From Prunus persica (taxonomy: Eukaryota > Streptophyta > Magnoliopsida > Rosales > Rosaceae), in the NCBI RefSeq assembly GCF_000346465.2, contig NC_034014.1, forward strand, positions 10,228,505 to 10,292,504: 64,000 nt of DNA, given 5' to 3'. Position 1 is the first letter of the stretch; the number at the start of each line of letters is the position of its first letter. The translations under genes were made by a program, and so were the position numbers. The notes below the pieces were generated by a model. That model was given only the letters and a program-made list of their open reading frames with translations. It was not told where the DNA came from and made no database searches. Shown here in pieces: positions 34,527-44,945 of the stretch.

Positions 34527-37500
34527 TGGATGCTCTGGTGGTCTCACTTCTGGTTGTAATCTCCCTTTCTGGGGCATTTCCAGTCTTAAAATAAGTGCAA
34601 ATTGGAAGCTAGCCGGAGTGAGTATCGTAATATGTAATATTAATAAATTTTGGTGCTGCTGTAATATGTGATGGCCTACTTTGCTGTTGTCTGATGTTTC
34701 CAAACTATATATTCTTCAGTTCTATTGCTTTTTATTGCCAAGTACATTGTAGCTTGAAAAGCTATTATTTCCATTCATCTTCCCTGCTTCAAATTGCATT
34801 TCAGCCCTGTTCGGCAGCATGTTTGCTTTTCAATAAGCAGATGCATCCTTATCTTGTGTTATCCTTTTCAGCCCGTGCCAGTATCTAGACTGTGCTGTCT
34901 TTTTTTATTCACATTTTTTTTTAAATGTTTTTTAAATCCCTGGTTGGTCTTTAACCTGCTAAATGTTTATTAGCTATCAAGCCTTTTCCTTCACATGTTC
35001 TAGAATGTAATCTGAATTCCAAGTCAAACAGGCTGTCCAGAGGGAAAGATAAATAAATTTAGATGTGCCTTTTATATTCTCTTATTTCTTGCAATAGTTT
35101 TGTCCCTCATTCCATTTATTGTATGCTCTTATAAAGCAAGGGAGTACCCTCTTTTATGATTGTACCAACTCTTATACCCAGTTAGGAGTCTGTCGTTTCA
35201 CTGCTTAGTATCAGTTTTCCCTCCCTGCCTCTCTGTCTCTTTCATAATTATGAATTTTCTAAATTGAAGCTTAACATTTGAAGTGTGCATTTCAGAATTA
35301 CATCAGATACGCAACACGTCAAAAGCGTGCTGATACAAAGAAAGCCCTGAAAAACCTCCTCTTCAACAGTGGGTCCTCTAAAAATTTCTTTCAGAACATT
35401 CAGGTAGACTGATCCTCTTGTTTTTGTATATAGTCTCGTTGAAGTCTCTATATATGAAACAACTTGGCAAAATTCCATTGTTTTACTCATTATTTTGAAA
35501 CGAGGGTGTGCATCTATACATTGGAATGCCCTTTTTTTTTGTTGCATTAAAATAAATTTTTTAATTTGTTTATGTGTTTCGTTTCTTTTATATTTCTCTG
35601 AGGATACTTTGGCATTAAATTCTGATTGAATGTCCACATTCCATTCAACTTGGATTTGGATATAGTTAAACATGATTTAAATGGAGCCATTTGAAAATTT
35701 ATCTCAAAAGTAGTGACGAAAAAAACTAAAACATATTATGAATTCATGAATTCATGATGATATAGCTCCTATTTTTCTAATGGCCTTGTGGATCCTTAAT
35801 CGTTAAATATATATATTATTGATATGTAAGACACGATGGAGACGTCTCAATTCTATCAATTCCACCTTGCACTTTAGAAATTCAGTTATCTAGTTCCTGG
35901 TATTAGAGTTCCCCCGTCATGTCTCAGAGGCAGAAGCACGTAATATGGTGTTTTGCTGATTGTTTTTTTATTTATAAATATAATTGTGTCTGCTTTTGAT
36001 TAAAAAAAAGTGCACTTAGTTTTTACTGTAGTGATACTTAGTTTGTTTTCACTGTCAGAATGAAAATGATTCAGGAAGCTCTCCTCAGAAACATAGGTCG
36101 AGATCTTCTCGACATGCTGAGAAATCACACCCCAAGAAAACGAAACGTGAGGTCTTCTTATTTGTCCTTTCTAAACCTATCCTTTTATTTATATTTGTTT
36201 TCTATGCCCTACGTTTGCTGCACTTAATAGTTTGGTTACTTTTACAATTTTGTCTAATAATCTGTACTTTCTTTTTTGATGTTTGGCCTGCATCTGAGCC
36301 ATATGATTTGCTGATCCACTTTTTCTCATGCCAACAGTAGATTTCTTCATGATAAAAAGTTGGCTTTTAATGTTGTCTGGATGGTGGATATCTTGTGCAA
36401 GACTGGTCACCACCATGCTGTGACTTTAATGAATTTTATTGATGAAGTCTCTGTTCTCATTAAAAAAAAAAAAAAAAAAAAGGATTAGCGCTCATATTTT
36501 CTTTAATGCTTTAAAAGCTGGATGATCTTTTCATCAGTTCAGTGGTTATTGCACTTGATTATAGTTATTCGTACTTAGAAAATTTGTGTAGTATACACTT
36601 AAATACTATGAAAAGTACTCCCATTTCTGATGTGCTTCCCAACTATACAGAAAAAATGGTGTGCTTCTTATTTCATTTTTAAAGCAAACATATTATACAA
36701 GTATAATTAATTTTAAAATGTTGTGTTAACTTGTGGCTGATTTTTTCACTTTATCTGTAAGAAACTATGCTGAATAATCATTACCATAAAACCTTCCTAT
36801 GCTGTAAACTAAAGTTATAGATCTTATAGATCTTACCATAAATCCGAGGTGTGTGTCATATGTGACATGTACCTGGTTAGGTATCAGATGCATTTCTGAT
36901 TTTGGATGCACAATAGGAAGAACTGCTATCCCAAATGTACATGTTTCTTGATGAACCCTTAGAACTTTATGAAGTTGCTAATATCTGTCAGAAGAATCTC
37001 TAAATCTGCTATCATATAAGATTTTTCAGAACTTTACATATCTACTTATTTGATTGCGAAAAGTCAGAGATTCTATGTAAAAATTTAAAACCCCCATGTG
37101 TTTTCTGCTGGCTGGTAAAGGTTATGATTTGCCTGCATTAGGTGCATCTTACAAACCTTATGCTTTCTCTTTCTGTCCTGTTCAGGCAAGTTCAAAAGAG
37201 AGAGTTTCTCCGAAGATGGTGACAACAATCCTGAGTCTATCTTTCGTGCGACATTTGGCAAGAAATGGTACACCTGGTCTTTTGACTCATGCCGTTACTC
37301 CTCTTTTAAACATTCAGAATCTGGATTTGAGTGGTCAGAGCAATCAAGCTGGAAAGATAAAAGTAAAAGATGGGAGAATAGTAGTGACGTGGAGTCTGAT
37401 GATGAATCATGTACTATAGGATCTTATTCTGATAGAACAATTCTTGGTCTGCCTCCAACAGGTCCTTTAAAGACTGAAGATGTTAAAAAAGCGTAAGTTC

Positions 37501-38871
37501 TTCAGCGGGCCTTTTTTCTCTCTCCAAATTTTTGAATGGAGTATATGAACAAAGTCCTTGTACTTTATTTTATATTTCCCCGTTTTCTTTTTCAGTATTA
37601 TTTAAACATATGACTCCTTCTGGCAGTTTCCATTTATCAGCTTTAAAATGGCATCCTGACAAGCATGAAGGCCCTTCACAGGTCCGTTCTTAATCTTTGG
37701 ATCGTTGACTAGTTTGAATTCTTTAATTCACTCAAGTGTTGAGTGTGTTCAAAATATCATGTTTAGTTGTTAGTCATAGCCTATTCAACAGTGTGATTTT
37801 CCATTTTTGTGTGGGTAAGCGGCTTGATAGAGGCATAAAAAACCTGTTTGTAAAGAGCTTTGACAAATATGGAATAAGTCTTAAGGCAAATTACTCCCTT
37901 GAAAATTCTTAACATTTAATTATCAAGACAAAAATACGCATCCCTTAATTTGGTTTATTTGAATTGATAGATGACTTTGCACTTTTTTAGCTAGCCAGAT
38001 AACACTGGTAAGTTTTACTTTAAAACAGATAAAAATACCATACTCTTGCTACAGTGCATAATTGTGAACTGGAACAGTATGCGTTGAAGAAAATGATGAA
38101 TCTGTGAAGAAAAATCTTGACAGCAATCACATTGGCGCAGAGATGATGAATGTCCAAATGTTCGGTGTCAGGTAGGTCCTATATACACAATGGGAGCAAG
38201 TCAACTGAACCATAACTTGACTTTAACAAGTTTACAACTAAGCATAACAAATTCAAAACTCCTAACTGTTTCCTAACAGTTTACAAATAACGAATAAATA
38301 CATCTCCATTGGAGCTTATAGAGAATAATGGCAGTGTACCCACCCCCTTGTGCCTGAGTTCGACCCCCCTCTCTGGTAGATTAGAGCAATTTAGAGTAGT
38401 TTAAACTGTCGTTTATATAAAAATAAAAATAAAAAAATAAAATTTTTTTCCTAACATAAGCTAACTGAAGCTGTCCTATGAACGGGATCTGAGCTGGCTG
38501 TCAAGATGTTAATGCTGACTTGTCATTATCGCTGTCTCCTATCTGGCTTGCTTTGCTGAGTGTTGACTTAGTTGTATGCTGGTTTGTCTTGGTGATCGGT
38601 CTTGCTGTTATGCACAATGACCTGTTTTGCTGCACGCCATTTGTTTAACTTTTGTTGCTTCTCTGCTATTTGCACTAGTTGCACTTTGTTGCCATGAACA
38701 TGATTTGTTTATCATATTATTATTAGGTCAGTTTCGTGATTTCTTTTTCATTGTTACATTCATAACTTCTGATAAGATATTTGTGCATCTTTGCAGGCAA
38801 TGGCTGCAGAGAAATTTAAACTTTGTGTTAATGCTTACAAATCTCTGTGCAATGCACTATCCCCAGCGTAA
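33208..38871 (+). CDS. J-domain-like protein, probably mitochondrial, seven exons
   Basis: Exons 33208-33342, 33747-33776, 35296-35403, 36059-36146, 37186-37492, 37627-37681 and 38797-38871 join in phase through GT-AG introns into 265 codons. The N-terminus (MQIFRWRNLF ... STATRFAWFHSTP) is rich in Arg, Ser and hydrophobic residues with almost no acids, as in mitochondrial presequences. A basic stretch follows (NYIRYATRQKRADTKKALKN), then an acidic Ser/Trp-rich middle (ESIFRATFGKKWYTWSFDS). The C-terminus has LGLPPTGPL, then HLSALKWHPDKH, the HPD signature of DnaJ proteins, and ends in helix-like KFKLCVNAYKSLCNAL. J domains stimulate Hsp70 ATPase; the J domain being C-terminal fits a small plant DnaJ-like group. 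Other long frames over exon 1 fail to join to exon 2 in phase. The client is unknown. Confidence 0.87.
34487..34523. repeat. (AG)n microsatellite in intron 2 of the J-like gene
   Basis: About 18 AG dinucleotides. Nearby frames rich in Arg-Glu or Ser-Leu are artefacts. Confidence 0.95.
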
Positions 38872-39670
38872 GCCGTTGGCTCAAAAGGTTCTGGTTTGAA
38901 CATTAACAGCTCCCTCTATACCGGTTCTCTATTCAAAAGGAAATCCTCATACAGATTTGACCTAGTGCTGGACATGGTATCCAGATCAAAGCGTTAGTGT
39001 ACTTGAATAGTAATTTGATTAATTTATTCAAATTATATATGCATAAAGATTGTACTGAATCTTTTGACAAATTTATAAAGAAAATTACAATTCTTTTAGA
39101 GATATTCCTTTTTTTGGGTAAACTTTTAGAGAAATTCTGACTTCACATTCATATCATGTTTACAGATCAAGAATGGGTATATGATTGTAATTCCTGACGT
39201 CCCATACGTTTACTTGCAAATAATGAATAAATTTTTTTTGTGAGTTTTATGTTAAATTCGTAATTAAATATTCTTAAAATCAACATTAGGAGAGTAGTTG
39301 ATCCAATTCTAATTCCTTAATTCCTCTAAGCTTCTTGATTCATGACTTCCTTTGTTCCTAACAAGTAAACATGTCATTATTGCTGAATCCATCCCAAGGA
39401 CCATTGCTCAGCCCCCAGGTGGTCACGTGCCCATTTCACACAAGTATTTCTCTGTTGCTGTTCACCCATGATGTACTCGTCCATTTCAAAATTCAAATTC
39501 AAAACAATATTATTAGAAAACTAAGAATGAACTTAACTGTGTGGTTGGTTGTAGTAGCAATACTGAAATAACTTCCAAACTGTATAGTATAAAGCTACTC
39601 GAAAGAAAATCTTCTTTGTTGGTCAAAGAAAGAAATCAAAATCTTCGCTTTTGCTCGAAGAAAGAACATA
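38872..39670. other. 3' flank of the J-like gene; no gene seen
   Basis: Contains the presumed 3'-UTR and AT-rich sequence up to the target duplication of the Reina-like element. Short frames present have no recognisable similarity. Confidence 0.6.
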
Positions 39671-39675
39671 TTCTT

Positions 39676-39974
39676 TGATGAGACCAGTCTCTACCCTAAC
39701 TACAGCCCAGCCCATGGCCCAGCCAACTTCACCATTGCAATAAGAACTCTCTAGAATTCCCCACCTAGAAGGAATACCCCAGAATACTGGGTATATCCGT
39801 TAGATAGCTAGCAACGTGGCACTATTCCTATTCTTGTCCTTATCTGAAATCATTATGTATTAAAGGACCAGAGGTCCCAGACTATACCAGCGAAGAATAT
39901 ACAATTTACTCATTTACCCCCTTTTCAACTTCAGTCCTTTTCCTTTTATGTATCACACCTCCTGTGCTCCATCA
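39676..39974 (+). repeat. Reina-like 5' LTR, 299 bp
   Basis: TGATGAGACC ... TCCATCA. It has a 12-bp direct duplication (AGCCCATGGCCC context, about 39708-39722) that the 3' LTR lacks. Confidence 0.93.
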
Positions 39975-40045
39975 TTCTGGTATCAGAGCCCACCACGGGT
40001 TCTGGGAAAGGTACCGTACACGAACCGAGCCCGGCCACCATCTCC

Positions 40046-41580
40046 ATGGATGTTCGCCATGACCACCTAGAAACCCAACTCCAGGATACCCAAGACACCA
40101 TCACTACCCTCCTTTCTACCCAAGAAGCTCACCAAACCTGCATTTCCTCTCTCCGCAAGTCAGTCGACAGCCTCGCCACCGCCCAAACCAACCTTCAGTC
40201 CTCCATCAAAAACTAGTTTGGTCAGTTGCAGCAAACCTTTTTCGACGAGCTCCGCCACCTCCGCCCTCACCCACACCTCTCACCTTCCTTCAACACCCAC
40301 CGCCAAGTCTCCACCTTTATCTCCCCCTTGACCACATCATTCGTATCCACCTCCTTGTCTCCACTTTTACAGAGCATGTCCCATCTTCCACCATTTCCCC
40401 CTCCTTTCCAAACTTCACCCGGCCATACACACCCTCTCTTCCACAACTACTCTCTCCATCTCCCTCATTCTCCCTATTATCACCTTCCCCTTCGCAACCT
40501 GTTTTTCATTCTCCTACTCCATTTACCATCGCACCACACTCTGTTTTTTCCCACCCACACTTCCCTTCTGCCCACCCTAAACTTTTCCCATGGATCTCTG
40601 AGGCCACTTAAACTTGATCTCGAACGCTTTTCCAGGGATGACCCGTACGAATGGATCGCTTTTGCGGAGCGCTTCCTCACGTATTATGGGGTGCCCGACG
40701 AAGATAAAGTTATTGTCGCTGCTGTTCACCTCTCCGCCGACGCTTCTTTATGGATGCCTTGGTTCGAACAGCGCTTTCCAAAAGGTTGGACCTTTTTTAC
40801 CACAGCCTTGCTTCAGCACTTTGGCTCGACAGATATTTGCGATTTTGAAGTCTCCCCCTCTCATGTCCAGCAAACTGGATCTTTAGCTGACTATCTTACC
40901 CTCTTTACCAAGCTCGCTTGCAGAGCCCCGGAATGGTCCGATACTCAGCTCAAAGGGGTTTTTATCGGCGGCCTCCGAGAGAGGAGCCAGACTTTAATGT
41001 CCAAACTCTTCAACCCAACACCCTGTCTGAAGCTAAACGTTTATCTCAACTTTTCAATTCCAAATTACAGGCTCGACGTACCTCTGCCCGAACCTTTTAC
41101 CCCCGTACCTCTCCTAACCCCCAACCACACTCCCACAACTCTCCTTCACCTCTGCCACCTTTACCTTCACCCTAGCCCTTACCCCTTTCTTCCCGCCGCC
41201 TCTCCCAAGCCGGAGCACAGGAACGTCGCTCCAAGGGCCTCTGTTTTACCTGCGAAGAGAACTACAGACCTGGTCATCGTTGTCTCAAGCCCATGCTTGC
41301 TCTCATTGAGGCCACCGTTCCGGATACTGACTCATCGGTATTTCATGATTGTCACCAGGAGTTGGTCCCTCCGGAGCAGGTGTCCGTGGATCATTCCACT
41401 GACTTTACAGTCCATTCCATCCAAGGCCCCGATTATCCCTGCACAACGCGTTTATAGGGAACCATCAATAATGTTCCCATCCATATTTTCATAGATTCTG
41501 GAGCACCATTCAATTTCCTCAACCCAAGCCTTGCTACACGTTTAGGCTTCCCAGTTGATCACTCTGCCCCCTAAACCCTA
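40046..41580 (+). pseudogene. Reina-like gag and protease, broken
   Basis: The frame starts at 40046 with a coiled-coil-like leader (MDVRHDHLETQLQD) and meets TAG at 40214-40216, then continues in the same frame through a Pro/Ser/His-rich stretch into the gag domain (DPYEWIAFAERFLTYYGVP, about 40640-40700, and ADYLTLFTKLACRAPEW). Downstream the frame shifts: a zinc knuckle, CFTCEENYRPGHRC, is readable at about 41240-41282 in another frame, then the protease active site IDSGAPFNFL near 41490-41520. Several frameshifts make it non-functional. Confidence 0.82.
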
Positions 41581-42239
41581 TACACAGCCACATGGGAACA
41601 ATTACTTACGCAAGGCACCATTCAAAACCTCTCTCTCTAGATTCAAGATTACTTTCTTACTTCTAATTTCAAGTTATTACCCGTTGCTGGTTGTGATCTA
41701 CTATTGGGCGCCGAATGGCTCGAGACATTGGGTCTTATTGAATAGGACTTCAAGAATAAGATTATGCGTTTCCACCTTGGCGAACACTCCTATTGCTTGA
41801 CAGGTATCCATCGCTCTCCCACCACCGCAATTGATGCCAAGCTTATGACTCAAACTCTCTTGGCTGAACAAGAGGGCTTCTTGGCATAGCTTATCCTGTG
41901 CTTACCAGACCATGGAGACAATACAGCCACTGCACCACCTCCTGCTCTCCACCACCTTTTGGATACCTTATCTGACTTGTTCAACACCCCTGCCGCATTA
42001 CCGCCACCTCGCCATATTGACCACCGTATTCCCTTACTTCCGGGTGCTACCCCCATCAACGTCCGGCCTTATCGATACCCGCATCTCCAAAAATAAGAGA
42101 TTGAAAGCCTCATCCACGAAATGCTTGCAGTGGGCATCATTCGACCAAGTGCAAGCCCTTACTCCTCACCAGTTCTTTTGGTTAGAAAAAAAAGGACGAC
42201 TCTTGGCGTCAATGAGTCGATTACCATGCCTTAAATGTT

Positions 42240-42880
42240 GTCACCATCAAAGACAGATTTCCCATACTTGTTATAGATGAAATCCTCGATGAACTCAACG
42301 GGGCCTCAGTCTTCTCCAAGCTTGATCTTCGCTCCGGATATCATCAAATTCGTATGCACACCGACGACATTCACAAAACTGCCTTCTGCACACATGATGG
42401 GCATTACGAGTTCCTCGTAATGCCATTCGGTTTGTCAAGTGCCCCTTCCACCTTTCAATCCTTGATGAATGATTTATTTCGCCCTCATTTATGCCGTTTT
42501 GGTCTTGTCTTCTTTGACGACATATTAATCTATAGTGAATCCTTCCAAGACCATATCACTCACTTACAAACTGTTTTTGAGATTCTCAGAACTAATCACC
42601 TCTTTGTGAAGAAATCCAAGTGTGTTTTTGCCCAACCACAGATCGAGTACCTTGGCCCACCATTTCCTGCCAAGGCTTTGCAGTGGATCAAACAAAAATT
42701 GATTGCATTCAAACATGGTCTAAGCCGTCTTCATTGCTCGCCCACTAACGCAGCTACTCAAAAAAGACAATTTTGTGTGGAACCATGAAGCTGACGCTGC
42801 CTTTGCTGCCCTAAAAAATGCATTATCTTCTACGCCAATGCTTCAGCTGCCCGATTTCTCCAAACAGTTTACAGTAGAAT
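42240..42880 (+). pseudogene. Reina-like reverse transcriptase
   Basis: Plus-strand coding sequence for [34 protein letters not shown] and the catalytic [10 protein letters not shown] with FDD at 42513-42521, then [16 protein letters not shown]. The FDD variant is usual in this group. The frame is broken after about 42670, and the element is then interrupted by the Copia insertion at the start of RNase H. Confidence 0.85.
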
Positions 42881-43107
42881 GTGTTAAAGGAAAGAAATTG
42901 GTCAACTATTGTGATTACCTCAATCTTAGTAATTAGCTAAGTTTACGGTCATTACAGCTACTGTGATTTACATACTTAGAATAGATTCCATGCTTACTTA
43001 GAATAGAACTTTCATTCTGTATAAATCTTGTACATCATGATCTCAAGGAATCAATACAATATATACAGCTTTCTACATTCTTACATGGTATCAGAGCACC
43101 AACATAG

Positions 43108-44580
43108 GTGACTCTGTCCAGCACGTCTTCCACTACCAAAACCAAACACACAAACAACCAACCTACACAGCCCATCAACATGGGTGATGAAAAATCATCC
43201 GGATCTGAAATCAACATGTCTGATCCACTTATCCTACACCATTCCGACTCACCCGGTCTGGTTCTAGTTTCGAAACCTCTCGAAGGCCATGACTATGGTC
43301 AATGGAGTCGCTCGATGCGAATTTCCTTGAGCGCTAAAAACAAACTAGGATTCATTGACGGGACTATCAAAGCCCCAGCAAAAACTGATGCCAAATTCTC
43401 CATTTGGCAGAGATGCAACGATATGGTGTTATCCTGGATTTTGCACTCACTACAACCCGACATCGCAAGCAGTGTACTTTACTGCACCAGCGCATCCATG
43501 GTGTGGAATGATCTTAAAGATTGGTTCTCACAAGGCAACGACTCCCGAATTTACCAAATCCATCAAGAAATTGCCGAACATCGACAAGGCCATCTTTCGA
43601 TTTCAGAGTATTACACCAAACTCAAGGCCTTATGGGATGAATTGGATTCATATCATGAACCCATCATCTGCACTTGCGAAGGTTCCACAACACGTGCTTC
43701 CAGAGAAGAGAAGGAGAGAGTCATGCAATTTTTAATGGGTCTGAACGAACCTTATTCAACTGTGCGTGGGTCAATTCTGATGATGTCACCGATCCCAGAC
43801 ACACGTCGTGTCCATGGCCTGATCCTCCAACACGAAAGGTAGCTGGACGTGGCAAATCGACAGACCGGATCCCATGCCATGCAAATCATACGTTCTGCAA
43901 ACACCAAGGGCGGCACCAACCCAGGCAACTCGGCAGCAGCGGCGAAACCTTCTGGTGCTGGGGACGGAAAATACAGCTCCAACTTCAGGAAGTCTCTAAA
44001 ATGTTCTTATTGTGATGGAGACACCCACACCATTGACACTTGCTTTTTCCTTAATGGATTTCCTGTAGGCCACAAACTCCATGGGAAGAATGTCAAGCCC
44101 AAAAACAAACGAGCTGCTTACACTACTGAAAAGGATCCAACCCCAGGGCCCCACGTCAAATCCAATGACAGCCCCACTTTCACTACTGAAGAATACAATC
44201 AACTGATCGCTCTTTTACACGATCGACCTGGTAATTCTCATCTTGCAAATGCAACAGGTATTGTTACATCAACCTGCAACCTTTCATAGCATGTCCCACT
44301 TTCAAATTTCTATTGGATCATGGACAGTGGAGCATCAGATCATATTTCGTGTTTTGCACCTTTACACAACACAGTCAATACTCAACATGATTTTGTTGGT
44401 TTACCTAATGGCGGGAAAGCAGCCATTAAAAACATTGGATCCATTAAAGTGTCTGACACCTTAACTCTAGATGGTGTTCTTCATGTACCACAATTCAATG
44501 TGAACTTATTGTCTGTGAGCAAATTGACACGAGGATTGCAATGTATGGTGACTTTCTTTGATAAATTTTGTGTTGTGTAG
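43108..44580 (+). pseudogene. Copia gag and protease with three TAG stops
   Basis: A single frame holds the gag N-terminal motif (LVSKPLEGHDYGQWSRSM, about residues 55-72), a zinc knuckle CSYCDGDTHTIDTC at about 44002-44043 and the protease site WIMDSGASDHIS near 44313-44350. TAG codons at 43840-43842, 44287-44289 and 44578-44580 interrupt it without changing frame. Each sits where Gln would be natural. Apart from these and lesions at 44700-44946 the element is well preserved. Confidence 0.88.
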
Positions 44581-44945
44581 GACGTGAATACGGGGAGGAC
44601 GATTGGCCTGGGCAAGCAATTTAATGGGCTCTACTACCTCAAAGCCACCCAAAACCCACATGTAGCTCATCATGTTCACCACACCTTCCATCTATGGCAT
44701 CAAAGTCTGGGGACACCCATCCAACCGCCCCCTACTCAATTTCTTTCCCAATAAAATTTCCAGAAATTATCTTTTGATAACAAATCATGTTGTGATATTT
44801 GTCCTTTAGCAAAAGCAAACTCGCTTATCTTTTTCTCCATCTACTTCAATGTCATCTCATGCACCTTTTTGATTTAATTCATTGTGACATTTGGGGGCCA
44901 CATAAAATTCACAATCATACTGGTGCTTGATATTTTCTAACTATT

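Noticed and set aside
38340..38440. SINE-like piece (GAGTTCGACCCCC, then A-rich end)
   Set aside because: Only a B-box-like match; no A box at the right distance and no target duplication identified.
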